Below, piece by piece: positions 9,282 through 18,411 of a stretch of 53,603 nucleotides of DNA. A model generated the notes under the pieces. The model made no database searches. It was not told the origin of the DNA and saw only the letters and a list, made by a program, of their open reading frames with translations. Made by a program: the position numbers and the translations under genes. The stretch spans positions 1 through 53,603 of the forward strand of contig CAMCSA010000012.1 of assembly GCA_945877405.1 (NCBI GenBank). Reading direction: 5' to 3'. The stretch comes from an uncultured Erysipelotrichaceae bacterium (GTDB lineage: Bacteria > Bacillota_I > Bacilli_A > Erysipelotrichales > Erysipelotrichaceae). Within the stretch, counting starts at the first letter, position 1; every line of letters begins with the position of its first letter.

Positions 9282-9836
9282 TCAATCTCCAGATGAAATA
9301 CCATTCATCATCACTTCAGTAAATACGGCAGCCCGCATGCTGATGGAATACTGCATGCTGTTGTTTACGATATCCTTTGCCTGATCCATGATCATTCCAG
9401 CAAGGATCATTCCCTGTAATACCGCTCTTTCATCAATTGTGCATGTAAAGGCACAACGTAATATATTCTTTCCGATCTGCTGCCTGCAGCGATCATAATA
9501 CGAACTGTTTCTTCCATCTGTTGTAATGGCACGGATCATCGCGCTGTTCTTTTCAAAAAAGCGGAAGATCTGATAGATGGAATCTTCGGTATGATGAAAC
9601 AGTTCTCTGATCAGCGGAAGCAGTATTTCCATGGATACAGCAGTAAAATTATCTTCGATTTCCTTCTGAACGGATGCAATATCGCTGTAATATCCATAGA
9701 ATGTCGCCCGTGAAAGCCCTGAACGTTTGATAAGGGCAGAGGCACTGATATCTTCTTTCGGGTTTTCCGCAGAAAGGGCAAGATATGCCTGCCAGATTGC
9801 TTTTCTTGTCTGCATGATATCTTTTCTTTCCACCAT
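9282..9836 (-). CDS. TetR/AcrR family transcriptional regulator
   Basis: 184 residues. The N-terminal helix-turn-helix reads DISASALIKRSGLSRATFYGYYSDIASVQKEI, the classic TetR DNA-binding segment; the C-terminal ligand domain is of no named type. The ATG at 9836 has GGAGG five bases upstream; a longer frame from 9863 lacks a ribosome site. It is the first gene of the operon that continues through polA to dnaI. The promoter carries a palindrome exactly between -35 and -10, so autorepression is likely by inference. Confidence 0.9.
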   Translation of the reverse strand: MVERKDIMQTRKAIWQAYLALSAENPKEDISASALIKRSGLSRATFYGYYSDIASVQKEIEDNFTAVSMEILLPLIRELFHHTEDSIYQIFRFFEKNSAMIRAITTDGRNSSYYDRCRQQIGKNILRCAFTCTIDERAVLQGMILAGMIMDQAKDIVNNSMQYSISMRAAVFTEVMMNGISSGD

Positions 9837-9845
9837 AAAACCTCC

Positions 9846-9890
9846 GGTCAAATCATCATTCATTTTACAATGATTTCATTGACCTGTGAA
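9846..9890 (-). promoter_or_regulatory. tetR operon promoter with palindromic operator
   Basis: Minus strand: -35 TTCACA (9885-9890), 17-bp spacer, -10 TAAAAT (9862-9867). Within the spacer lies CAATGA-AA-TCATTG (9868-9881), a perfect 6-bp inverted repeat. A wider imperfect repeat with outer arms GGTCAA and TTGACC spans 9846-9884. This placement is typical of TetR autorepression sites. The -10 is followed about 20 bases later by the GGAGG of tetR. Confidence 0.6.
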
Positions 9891-9978
9891 GTCAAAGGAT
9901 AACCAATCAGCAACAGCCATGACTGAAAAAATGCCATTCGTCCATCCAAGAAAAGATGCACAAATGACATGATAAATT

Positions 9979-10597
9979 TCAGATCATTGGTAAAGTGAGA
10001 ATCATGTGAACGATTCCCTGTTCATACACTGCCTCGATCGTTCCACCCATACATTCCATCAGGTGTCTTGAAATGGATAAACCCAGACCAGTTGATCCTT
10101 TTGCGTGATTGACTGTATAAAACCTGTCAAACAGACGTTCTGTTTCAACATTACTGAAGCCTTTTGCATGATTAAAAAAATGACAGTACAATTGTCTTTC
10201 ACCAGTGCATGCAGATCTCCATCAAAATATCTGGCACAATTGGTCAAGATGTTATTAAATACCCTCTGTAATGATACTCGATCCGCTATAACCTAAATAC
10301 TTGCATCAGGAAACTTTACAACCGGTGTAATCCCTTCTTATAAAAGCATGTTGTAAGAAGCTGCTAATGCGATTTCAATTTCATTTTTCAAAGGCATGCA
10401 GTTCGGATGAAATTCATCCTTACCGTAAATAACAACAGAATAGGCAAACAGCTCTTCCACTAGATCAGTCAGACATCTGCATTTTTCCTGAATGATTGAC
10501 AGTTAACGTCTTCCCTTTTTATTCGTTTCCGTTTCTTCCATCAGCTGTACATAACTGCTGATCGCAGATAATGGTGTGCGGATATCATGAACAACAC
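9979..10597 (-). pseudogene. decayed sensor histidine kinase
   Basis: Reading the minus strand gives all catalytic boxes of a histidine kinase in broken form. The H-box is VHDIRTPLSAISSYVQLMEE, followed by a stop at 10503-10505; then SIIQEKCRCLTDLVEELFAYS, another two in-frame stops, then LQRVFNNILTN (N-box) and, after a frameshift near 10195, ERLFDRFYTVNHAKGSTGLGLSI (F and G boxes). The sensor and membrane part is missing. Three in-frame stops plus a frameshift make a working product implausible. Confidence 0.88.
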
Positions 10598-10790
10598 ACG
10601 TTATGGAACTGATGACAATTACCTGTACAGGATCAATCTTCTTCAACAGCTTTTCTTCGGATAATCCTGGTAACATCAGATCCAATAGAACAAGATCAGG
10701 TACTGTTTATTCAGAAACAATACAGCTTCCGTACCTGAATAGGCGCGTATACAACGATTACTTGCCTTCTCCAGTAATTCCTGTTCCAGA
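10598..10790 (-). pseudogene. decayed response regulator receiver fragment fused to the kinase relic
   Basis: The minus strand encodes LLEKASNRCIRAYSGTEAVLFLNK, then, one frame over, PDLVLLDLMLPGLSEEKL with the phospho-acceptor Asp in LLDLMLPG, and VIVISS. This is the receiver-domain order. It then passes directly into the kinase H-box, so the C-terminal DNA-binding domain and the kinase N-terminus were lost in one deletion of roughly a gene length. A frameshift lies near 10710. No start codon or ribosome site was found upstream. Confidence 0.82.
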
Positions 10791-10868
10791 TTTCAATCAA
10801 AGCTTAAGGTTGATAAAGATGAATGTGTGGTATTTATGCCAAATGAGATTTAGAATATTCCAAATAAA

Positions 10869-10911
10869 CAAAAAAAGAGAACTGATTTCATTTTATTACC
10901 AATTCCCTTTT
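10869..10911 (-). terminator. rho-independent terminator after the PASTA protein gene
   Basis: On the minus strand GGGAATTGGT (10898-10907) pairs with ATCAGTTCTC (10877-10886), a 10-bp stem with three G-U pairs and an 11-base loop, followed by a run of seven T. It starts about 11 bp after the stop codon. Confidence 0.7.
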
Positions 10912-10918
10912 CATGCGT

Positions 10919-12109
10919 TTATTTGATGTAATAGATTCTCACTGTAACAACCGACCCTTTGTCAACCATTGACCCTGGTCCAGGTTTTACTTCTCCCAAA
11001 GCATTCTTATCAGATTCTATTTCCTCATATGAAACTAGAACATCTATGTTACTGAAGAAATAAGAAATATAATCTTTAATTTCTGCTCTGCTTAATCCTT
11101 CACAGTCATCTGCAGAGATACCTGTTGGAATCTGAACTTTTTCTGCAACTACTTCGGATCCATTAGATGTATGATCGGAATCATTATTGTCATTTCCACC
11201 AGATGGATCATTTTCCACAGGAGGAGTTGTTGTTTGTCCAGTATTTGTGTTATCCGATGCTGTTGTATTACCAGTCGGATTACCTCCAGACACACTTTGA
11301 TTGGCAGGAGGAGTTACATTGACTTCTGTATTATCCTTCTGCTGTGCATTGTATCTGTCTTCACCCTGATCAGCAGGTCCTGAAGAGATTTCAACCGAAA
11401 CGGAATCACCTGGCTTTAATCTCTGTCCTTCTGTAACTGATACAGAAATAATACCGCCCTGTGCTACTGTATCACTGGCTCTTTCGATAAAGGAGACATT
11501 GATTCTGTTTTGATCTGCCCAGGATGCAATCTCATCTTTGCTCATGGTAGCCAGAGAAGGAACGAGCACTTCTTCTCCTTCTAATGGTGTACAGATTGTA
11601 ACCTTGATTGCATCTGTCCTTTTTACTTTACTTCCAGCTTCCTTATCCATGGAAATAAAATGACCAGGAGTAATGGAATCATCTGTTTCATAAGCATAAG
11701 TCACTGCAGTAAACTTGTTGTCTGTAAACCATGCTTTTACTTCTTTTTCAGTTTTGTCTTTGAAGTCAGGAAGTTCAAATTCCTTATCCGGATCAACGCC
11801 ATTTGATAATGTGATCTTCAGGTTGGAATCTGATGTAAAAGATGTACCTGCCTTCAGATTCTGCCTGAGAACTACATCTTTTTCCTTTTCTTCATCGTAT
11901 GCATAAACATAGGTGACTCGATCAGTTTCAATACTGTTGTCCTTTCTCCATGTTTCTACAACCTTCTTTGTCTTACCGACAAAGTTATCTACAGTCACAG
12001 CAGATGACTGGCCCATCAGGGCCATGACACCTACTGTTGTACCTGTAATGCCAAGCAGAGCAGCTGCCACGATGATCAGTATGCCCTGTAATGTGATTTT
12101 TTTCTTCAT
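10919..12109 (-). CDS. membrane-anchored protein with four PASTA-like domains
   Basis: 396 residues. A single N-terminal membrane segment (LQGILIIVAAALLGITGTTVGVM, about 7-30) leaves the rest outside. Three PASTA-like repeats follow at about 38-103, 110-175 and 179-243 (for instance VPSLATMSKDEIASWADQN ... LKPGDSVSVEISSG), then a low-complexity Asn/Thr/Gly/Asp/Pro linker (about 245-318), then a fourth repeat at the C-terminus (GLSRAEIKDYI ... VDKGSVVTVRIYY). PASTA domains bind peptidoglycan or muropeptides, usually on PrkC kinases or penicillin-binding proteins; here no kinase or transpeptidase domain is attached. Its start overlaps the autolysin stop by 4 bp (ATGA), so the pair is probably co-made. 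Confidence 0.85.
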   Translation of the reverse strand: MKKKITLQGILIIVAAALLGITGTTVGVMALMGQSSAVTVDNFVGKTKKVVETWRKDNSIETDRVTYVYAYDEEKEKDVVLRQNLKAGTSFTSDSNLKITLSNGVDPDKEFELPDFKDKTEKEVKAWFTDNKFTAVTYAYETDDSITPGHFISMDKEAGSKVKRTDAIKVTICTPLEGEEVLVPSLATMSKDEIASWADQNRINVSFIERASDTVAQGGIISVSVTEGQRLKPGDSVSVEISSGPADQGEDRYNAQQKDNTEVNVTPPANQSVSGGNPTGNTTASDNTNTGQTTTPPVENDPSGGNDNNDSDHTSNGSEVVAEKVQIPTGISADDCEGLSRAEIKDYISYFFSNIDVLVSYEEIESDKNALGEVKPGPGSMVDKGSVVTVRIYYIK

Positions 12110-14943
12110 TCAGTAACCTCCAGGATAAATCTTCCATGAACGTTGGAAGTTGATAATTTATATTTCAATCCGTTGAATGCGTATGTTTCTAAGTTATCGT
12201 AACTGTAGCTGAAAATTTCTTCAATATCAGTATATGTATTGTTTTTGATTGAAATATACATTCTGTATGTACCAATCGGTAATTCTGACAGAGGAATTGT
12301 TGCATTATAATCAGCAAAGGATAAATCCTGTTCATAGCCAAACATACTTGAATAATCTTTAGAGCTTTCGGTATTCAAAGTTGAATAAGAATACTTGTGC
12401 CCGTTCTGATCCTGAAGAATGATGGAATAATTAGGCTGATCAACTTTTGACATACTTGCCTTATAGATGAAGGCATAACCATCAAATGATAGAGTACCCT
12501 CATCAAACTTGAAATTTCTACTTACACGTTTTGAATAACGTGAAGATGGTTTGTTTATAACACTGTAATCAATCGTATCGTGACTGATACTGATCTCAAA
12601 TCTATTGGAATAAATTGAATTCGGATATACCCTTCGAATAGTACCATCTTCATTTGTTACTGTTTCTAACTCAGTAATACGATTAGAGATGATATATCTT
12701 TCATCTTCATAACCTCTGTTATTAACTCTGATCTTTAATGCATATTCGCCATCAACGAGATCACTCATATCAATATCAGAACTGTAAACAATAGCAAGAT
12801 ATGTATAACCATCATTCATATCCTTTGGCTGATCATCACAGGATGTCTTTGCGGAAAATTCTGTTTCATTTCCGGTTTCAAGATCTACCAATACAACAGT
12901 ATGAGTAACATCTGATTCAGTTTTTGCACTAATACCACGAAGATAAGCCTTACCTTCGATATGAAGAGTTGTCATATCTTCGTTATAGCTAATATCAGAG
13001 ACAGAAGATATAATCGAAACTTTTTCTGCATCCACAATTTCATCGACTGGTGTTTCTGGAACTATTGGTTTTTCTGATTCTGATGGAGTTTCAGGTTCAA
13101 CAGGCTGTTGTGGTTCTACAGGTGTTTCCGGTTCTGCCGGTTTTTCTTCTCCATTTGCTGTGTAAGTAACCCATGTACCATTATCTGCGATGTACTGATT
13201 TCTTCCGATCTGATACCAGGTAAATCCATCACCTGAAGTGATGTTGTATACATCATAGGTCTTACCTTCATCACAATATGTTACGAAGGAAGCACCAGTA
13301 GAAGGAGCTGTTCTGACTCTGAGTTTTGATACATTTACAGTCACTTCACCGATCTTAACCAGTTCTTCTTCCGGCTTTTCGATGATTGTATTTGATGAAA
13401 TGATGTCAACCTCAGATTTGAGAATATAGCCTGTATTGTGATTCCAGTCATATGCTTTAACATCACTGTTTTCAAATACATTGACGCATGTTCCATCTGT
13501 ATTCAGATAGTTATCGGACTGAATCTTATAGTAATCACCTTCTTCACCGATGATCGCTACAGTGTTATTCAACTGATATCCTTTTCTGTACTCAGTTGTG
13601 TATGTGCATCTTCCACCAGGTGTGATCAGTACTCTTGCTTCATATGTATTGATGACACCGATTGTATTGCTGTTGTATTCGATAAGATTTCCACTGTAGT
13701 TATTTGCATATTTATCCATTTCATATGCGATTGAGGAAATCTTCAGTCCATAGTATGGATCACTTGCATACTTGACGGAAACTCCACTTCCTTTGTTACC
13801 ATAATGAGCACCAAAGAACAGTGAGCTGTCTGCGTAGAAGTAGTTTCTCAGATAGTAACCCATCTGCAGTTTCAGACATTCATATACACTTGAGAAAGAA
13901 TAAGCGTTATCTGGATTGGAGTCATAAGCACCAAGTCCAAACAGATTATTTCTTGTTCTTGCGTAATTACTTGTGCCATATGCTGATTCCAGGCATGCCT
14001 GAGCAAATACCATCAGTGCATTCATACCATAATCATTCTGTGCCTGAATAAATGCTTCGCCTGTGTTATACAGTACTGAATTACTGCCATAGCCTTTTTT
14101 CTGCAGATATCCGTTATATACGGATGCAGGAATGGAAGACTTTGTTCTTAAAGGCATAAACTGATAATAGTTATAGTAAACACCAGCCCGATCTGTCATG
14201 TTTCTGTTGTTGTAGAATGTGACATCATCCACTGAATAATATGTCTTACCTGTTTCCATCCAGTCAGCTGCTGGTCCTACTGCTGTATTTATTACAGATG
14301 GTGCTTCACTACCATCTTTTGCATAAATGGAATAAGCTGTATAAACAAGATCTCTGTAATTACCATTCTGTACAACTGTATAGGAAGCAACATTTGGTTT
14401 TACATACAGATCATCTGCCACATGCACTGCAATCTGTTTGTCCACATACACATACGGAATCAGTTCAACAGAAGCAAGATCAACAGTGCATTCAAATCCG
14501 CCAAGATTTGCTCTGACCTTACCTGAGCCATTACCGGAATAGGATTCAGTTTCAATGTAGTTAATCTGTCGATAGGAAGACATATAACCTGTTGCATTTG
14601 AGCTGATTGAATTCAATGAGATTGTAGCAACACGATCCCAGATACAGGAATACGCCACCCCACTGTTCATCGCAATGATTTTCGTCTGTTTGTTGGCATC
14701 CTTGGCACGTACAACTGCGTTTTCGCCAGAATCCTTCATCACACTCTTTGCTTCTTCAAAGCTGTCATATGCACTTAACAGATTGAAATTACCACTTGGT
14801 TCTACCAGTGCAACTTCAAACTTCTTTTCATTCTGCAACATCGGATATGTTGTATCTGATATGCCCTGTGCTTTGATTGGCACGACCTGTATCGTGGCAA
14901 ATGCGATTAATAATGCGATCAGGAATCTGGAAAATTTCTTCAT
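12106..14943 (-). CDS. secreted glucosaminidase-type autolysin with SH3-like domains
   Basis: 945 residues with signal peptide MKKFSRFLIALLIAFATIQVVPIKAQG. Residues about 290-440 resemble the N-acetylglucosaminidase (GH73/LytG-like) fold: NALMVFAQACLESAYGTSNYA, with probable catalytic Glu319, then RNNLFGLGAYDSNP. A bacterial SH3-like segment follows (about 430-515), then a clearer SH3b (LRVRTAPSTGASFVTYCDEGKTY, about 532-594). A Pro/Glu-rich linker (KPAEPETPVEPQQPVEPETP, about 598-640) leads to some 300 residues of beta-rich repeats that I do not recognise. The ATG at 14943 has GGAGG upstream; a longer frame does not. It probably cleaves peptidoglycan glycan chains. Confidence 0.85.
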   Translation of the reverse strand: MKKFSRFLIALLIAFATIQVVPIKAQGISDTTYPMLQNEKKFEVALVEPSGNFNLLSAYDSFEEAKSVMKDSGENAVVRAKDANKQTKIIAMNSGVAYSCIWDRVATISLNSISSNATGYMSSYRQINYIETESYSGNGSGKVRANLGGFECTVDLASVELIPYVYVDKQIAVHVADDLYVKPNVASYTVVQNGNYRDLVYTAYSIYAKDGSEAPSVINTAVGPAADWMETGKTYYSVDDVTFYNNRNMTDRAGVYYNYYQFMPLRTKSSIPASVYNGYLQKKGYGSNSVLYNTGEAFIQAQNDYGMNALMVFAQACLESAYGTSNYARTRNNLFGLGAYDSNPDNAYSFSSVYECLKLQMGYYLRNYFYADSSLFFGAHYGNKGSGVSVKYASDPYYGLKISSIAYEMDKYANNYSGNLIEYNSNTIGVINTYEARVLITPGGRCTYTTEYRKGYQLNNTVAIIGEEGDYYKIQSDNYLNTDGTCVNVFENSDVKAYDWNHNTGYILKSEVDIISSNTIIEKPEEELVKIGEVTVNVSKLRVRTAPSTGASFVTYCDEGKTYDVYNITSGDGFTWYQIGRNQYIADNGTWVTYTANGEEKPAEPETPVEPQQPVEPETPSESEKPIVPETPVDEIVDAEKVSIISSVSDISYNEDMTTLHIEGKAYLRGISAKTESDVTHTVVLVDLETGNETEFSAKTSCDDQPKDMNDGYTYLAIVYSSDIDMSDLVDGEYALKIRVNNRGYEDERYIISNRITELETVTNEDGTIRRVYPNSIYSNRFEISISHDTIDYSVINKPSSRYSKRVSRNFKFDEGTLSFDGYAFIYKASMSKVDQPNYSIILQDQNGHKYSYSTLNTESSKDYSSMFGYEQDLSFADYNATIPLSELPIGTYRMYISIKNNTYTDIEEIFSYSYDNLETYAFNGLKYKLSTSNVHGRFILEVTE

Positions 14944-14961
14944 GTCGTACCTCCGTATTTT

Positions 14962-14990
14962 TGTATCCAAACGTGAATCATTCACGTCAA
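14962..14990 (-). promoter_or_regulatory. autolysin operon promoter with a perfect palindrome between -35 and -10
   Basis: Minus strand: TTGACG (14985-14990), 17-bp spacer, weak -10 GATACA (14962-14967). The spacer is almost filled by ACGTGAATGATTCACGT (14971-14987), an inverted repeat with 8-bp arms and a one-base centre. That geometry suggests a repressor operator. No regulator gene adjoins it. Confidence 0.5.
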
Positions 14991-15043
14991 TAAAGCCATT
15001 TCCTCATGTAATTACCGATGCTCGGCAATGTACACAAATAGTA

Positions 15044-15076
15044 TAAAGAAAAGAGCAGATGATAGTTTTCTGCTCT
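15044..15076 (-). terminator. terminator after galE
   Basis: Minus strand: AGAGCAG (15070-15076), 11-base loop, CTGCTCT (15052-15058), then TTTCTTTA. Two further inverted repeats lie closer to galE: GTTTTGTG/CACAAAAC around 15083-15110 and AGTAGAC-TGA-GTCTACT at 15127-15143, which overlaps the galE stop codon. Together they separate galE from the autolysin operon. Confidence 0.6.
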
Positions 15077-15138
15077 ATGAATGTTTTGTGAAAGAAAGTT
15101 CACACAAAACGATAATTTATCGAATTAGTAGACTCAGT

Positions 15139-16155
15139 CTACTGTATACCATCTGGGTTCTTTAATGTAAAGTTCCAGGAATCGCGACACATTTCATCAA
15201 TGTCATACTTTGCTTTCCAGCCAAACAGTTTTTCTGCCTTGGATGGATCCGCATAGCATTCCGCAATATCACCAGGTCTGCGCTCCAGAATACGGTATGG
15301 AAGTTCCTTACCACAAGCCTTTTCGTAAGCATGCAGAACATCCAGTACGGAATAGCCTCTGCCAGTACCAAGGTTGACATGTTCTACACCTTTATGTTCC
15401 AAAGCATAACGGACTGCACCAATATGACCATCCGCAAGATCCATGACATGGATATAATCTCTGACCCCTGTTCCATCTGGTGTCGGATAATCATTACCGA
15501 ATACTCTTAAAAATTCCAGTGTTCCATTCGCAACACGTGCAATGTATGGTACAAGGTTGTTTGGAATACCATTTGGCACTTCACCAAGCAGTCCGCTTGT
15601 ATGAGCACCAATCGGATTGAAGTATCTGAGCAGCATAACACTCCACTCAGGATCAGAAACACAGACATCTTCAAGAATGTGTTCATTCATCAGTTTGGAT
15701 GTGCCATATGGATTGGTTGTACCACCCACCTTGGAATCTTCTGTAATCGGACACTTTTCCGGATCACCATAGACCGTAGCTGAAGAAGAGAATACAAGTG
15801 TCTTGCAACCGGCCTTCTTCATAGCCTGATACAGATTGATGGAACCGGAAATGTTGTTTTCATAATAGACAAGAGGCTTTTCAACGGATTCACCGACTGC
15901 CTTATAACCGGCAAAATGAATCACTGCATCGATGTTGTTTTCCGCAAACACACGATCCAAGCCTTCCCGATCCAGAATATCCATCTCATAGAACTTCGGC
16001 ATCACGCCTGTAATTGTTTCAATCCTAGTGAGGACTGCTTTGTTGGAATTGTACAGATTATCCACAATCACAACTTCATATCCATTCTGGATCAAAGCTG
16101 TTACTGTATGAGAGCCGATATAGCCTGTACCCCCTGTAACAAGAACTGTTGTCAT
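15139..16155 (-). CDS. galE: UDP-glucose 4-epimerase
   Basis: Interconverts UDP-glucose and UDP-galactose (or the N-acetyl forms) for sugar use and wall polymers. The 338 residues start MTTVLVTGGTGYIGSH, a Rossmann NAD-binding GGTGYIG, and carry the catalytic VFSSSATVYG and YGTSK (YxxxK) motifs; LVPYIARVANG and GTGVRDYIHVMDLA are family signatures. The ATG at 16155 has AAGGAG nine bases upstream; the frame opens 15 codons earlier without a ribosome site. It sits 22 bp after rseP and ends the uppS-cdsA-dxr-rseP transcript, an unusual neighbour for that cluster. Confidence 0.95.
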   Translation of the reverse strand: MTTVLVTGGTGYIGSHTVTALIQNGYEVVIVDNLYNSNKAVLTRIETITGVMPKFYEMDILDREGLDRVFAENNIDAVIHFAGYKAVGESVEKPLVYYENNISGSINLYQAMKKAGCKTLVFSSSATVYGDPEKCPITEDSKVGGTTNPYGTSKLMNEHILEDVCVSDPEWSVMLLRYFNPIGAHTSGLLGEVPNGIPNNLVPYIARVANGTLEFLRVFGNDYPTPDGTGVRDYIHVMDLADGHIGAVRYALEHKGVEHVNLGTGRGYSVLDVLHAYEKACGKELPYRILERRPGDIAECYADPSKAEKLFGWKAKYDIDEMCRDSWNFTLKNPDGIQ

Positions 16156-16177
16156 ATCATTTTTCTCCTTTGATTTA

Positions 16178-17248
16178 TCAGAATAAACGCGAAATGTCAT
16201 TCCACGTTACAAAAAGCATAAGTCCGATCAGAATTACCCAGCAGGCACTCATGATCGCAAGCTTGATTTTCTGGTTTAATGGTCGATGGATCAGTGCTTC
16301 AATCAGTGTGAAGATGACCTGACCACCATCCAGTACCGGTAACGGTAACAGATTAAAGATACCGATATTCAATGAAATCTCAGCTAACAGGAACAGGTAA
16401 CTTGCAATTCCAAGAGATGCCGCCTGACTTGTGACTTCAAAAATACCGACAGGTCCGGAAAGCTGATCCAGATTGGAACCATGGAAGAACAGCCCTGTCA
16501 GAGTTGTAACCATGACTCTCATGATCGCAATCGTATCTACAACTCCATAATAGAGGCAATTGAACAGATTCACACCATGAGATTCCGGTTGAGGTGCAGT
16601 AATACCGATCATATAAGAGCCAGAAGCTTCATCATATTCGGGTGTAACTGAGATGACTACGGTTTCATCCCCTCTTTGCAGGGTGTAAGTTTCTACACCC
16701 GTATAGCCATAGACAAAGGATGAAATATCCATATAAGTTTTTGGTGAGACGGAAGACCCATCTTCCTTTTCAATCTTCACAATGATATCCCCATCTTCAA
16801 ATCCGGCAAGGTCTGCAGGGGATCCTTCCGCGATCTTTTCAGCAACTGCCTTAGGATAATCGACATATGTACCGTTATACAGATTGATACCGGCTAATAT
16901 GACAATACAGATCGTAAAGTTCATCGCCACACCAGCAAGCATGACAACAACCTTCTTCCACCAGGCAATATCTGTGAGCCTTCTTCCCTCCGGCACTTTG
17001 ACATCCGGATATGCCTCATCTCCATCTGCTTCCCCTGCCATGGATACAAAACCTCCAATCGGTAAGGCACGGATGGAATACTGTGTTTCCTTTCCCTGTT
17101 TTTTGAACAGTACAGGGCCCATACCGAATGAATACTCAAAACAGTAAACCCCAAACAGTTTAGCCGCAACAAGATGACCCAGTTCATGGATACAGATAAT
17201 CACGGTTAACAGTAAAAGAAACAGAATCAGATTAATAATAAAAATCAT
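16178..17248 (-). CDS. rseP: site-2 intramembrane zinc metalloprotease (RseP/RasP)
   Basis: 356-residue membrane protease that clips membrane segments of anti-sigma factors and signal-peptide remnants. It has HELGH (zinc ligands) at residues about 21-25, a PDZ domain at about 125-205 (AEGSPADLAGFEDGDIIVKI) and the third zinc ligand motif NLLPLPVLDGGQ near residue 300. Its ATG overlaps the dxr stop by 4 bp. dxr-rseP is a very common Bacillota arrangement downstream of cdsA. Confidence 0.95.
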   Translation of the reverse strand: MIFIINLILFLLLLTVIICIHELGHLVAAKLFGVYCFEYSFGMGPVLFKKQGKETQYSIRALPIGGFVSMAGEADGDEAYPDVKVPEGRRLTDIAWWKKVVVMLAGVAMNFTICIVILAGINLYNGTYVDYPKAVAEKIAEGSPADLAGFEDGDIIVKIEKEDGSSVSPKTYMDISSFVYGYTGVETYTLQRGDETVVISVTPEYDEASGSYMIGITAPQPESHGVNLFNCLYYGVVDTIAIMRVMVTTLTGLFFHGSNLDQLSGPVGIFEVTSQAASLGIASYLFLLAEISLNIGIFNLLPLPVLDGGQVIFTLIEALIHRPLNQKIKLAIMSACWVILIGLMLFVTWNDISRLF

Positions 17249-18411
17249 TTAGTCTCCTTATGTGTATTGATATAGTCCTGCGCAGAGGATTTACTCCATG
17301 CATCTGCTTCATACAGATCTTCTGGAGTTTCAAGCTCTTTAAACTGCGCTGCATCCAATGTGGCAAGAATCGTTTCTTCAATCATCAGAAACGGAATCAA
17401 ACCGTTGCGGAATGCCGCATTGGCAACTTCATTTGCACCATTCAGCACAGCCCCCAGGTTACCACCTTTCTTACCCGTTTCAAAAGCAACTCTCAACAGT
17501 GGGAAACGGTCTGTATCCGGTGTACCAAAATGCAGTGTTCCAAGCGTACATAAATCCAGTGGATGATCCTGCTGGAATGGATAACGGTCAGGAGCAGTCA
17601 GAGCATACTGAATCGGCAGACGCATATCCGGTGCTCCCATCTGTGCCATGATGGAATGATCCACATATTCAACCGCAGAATGAATGACACTTTCCGGATG
17701 CATGACAACTTTAATATGGTCATAATCAATTCCAAACAGCCAATGCGCTTCCATGACTTCAAAGCCCTTGTTCATCAGTGTAGCACTGTCAATGGTAATC
17801 TTATCACCCATCGACCAGTTTGGATGAGCCAGAGCCTGTTCCACCGTAACATCCTTGAGTTCTTCCCTGGAAAGATTGCGGAATGATCCACCAGAACATG
17901 TGATCCAAAGATTCTTCACCTGGTCCATCCGATTCCCCTGTAATGCCTGCCAGATGGCAGAATGTTCAGAGTCAATCGGATACAGATGACAGCCTGTTTC
18001 CTGTAATGCCCTGTTGATCAAAGATCCACCACATACAAGTGTTTCCTTATTGGCAAGCGCCACGTCATGGTGGCTGTAAATTGCTTCATAAGTCGGTCTG
18101 AATCCAGCAAAGCCGACTAATGCATTGACTAACAGGTCATAGTTGTCCCGTCTGACAAGTTCAACCATCCCATCATCCCCATACAGGATCTCATGGTTTG
18201 GATATTCTTCCTTAAACTGCTTTGCATCTGTTTCATTTTGAACACAGAAAGATGTAATGGTAGGAAACAGCTTTAGATATTCCCTTGCAGCCTGAATATT
18301 CTTACCAACTCCAAAAGAAACGATTTCAAACTGATCCGGATGCTGAAGGACAATATCTACCGTCTGCCGTCCAATGGAGCCGGATGCTCCCAGTAATAAC
18401 AGTCTTTTCAT
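17245..18411 (-). CDS. dxr: 1-deoxy-D-xylulose-5-phosphate reductoisomerase
   Basis: Second step of the MEP isoprenoid pathway, making 2-C-methyl-D-erythritol 4-phosphate with NADPH. The 388 residues start MKRLLLLGASGSIGRQTVDIV (NADPH-binding GASGSIG) and contain LANKETLVCGG, PIDSEHSAIWQAL and SCSGGSFR-like TCSGGSFRN, with the metal ligands in DSEHS. The C-terminus VANAAFRNGLIPFLMIE is typical. It overlaps cdsA and rseP by 4 bp each. With uppS in the same operon, it supplies and uses isoprenoid for the lipid carrier of wall synthesis. Confidence 0.97.
   Translation of the reverse strand: MKRLLLLGASGSIGRQTVDIVLQHPDQFEIVSFGVGKNIQAAREYLKLFPTITSFCVQNETDAKQFKEEYPNHEILYGDDGMVELVRRDNYDLLVNALVGFAGFRPTYEAIYSHHDVALANKETLVCGGSLINRALQETGCHLYPIDSEHSAIWQALQGNRMDQVKNLWITCSGGSFRNLSREELKDVTVEQALAHPNWSMGDKITIDSATLMNKGFEVMEAHWLFGIDYDHIKVVMHPESVIHSAVEYVDHSIMAQMGAPDMRLPIQYALTAPDRYPFQQDHPLDLCTLGTLHFGTPDTDRFPLLRVAFETGKKGGNLGAVLNGANEVANAAFRNGLIPFLMIEETILATLDAAQFKELETPEDLYEADAWSKSSAQDYINTHKETK

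Noticed and set aside
9979-10191. A short stand-alone ATPase protein with GLGLSI
   Set aside because: It is the C-terminal piece of the broken kinase; neighbouring stops and a frameshift belong to the same relic.
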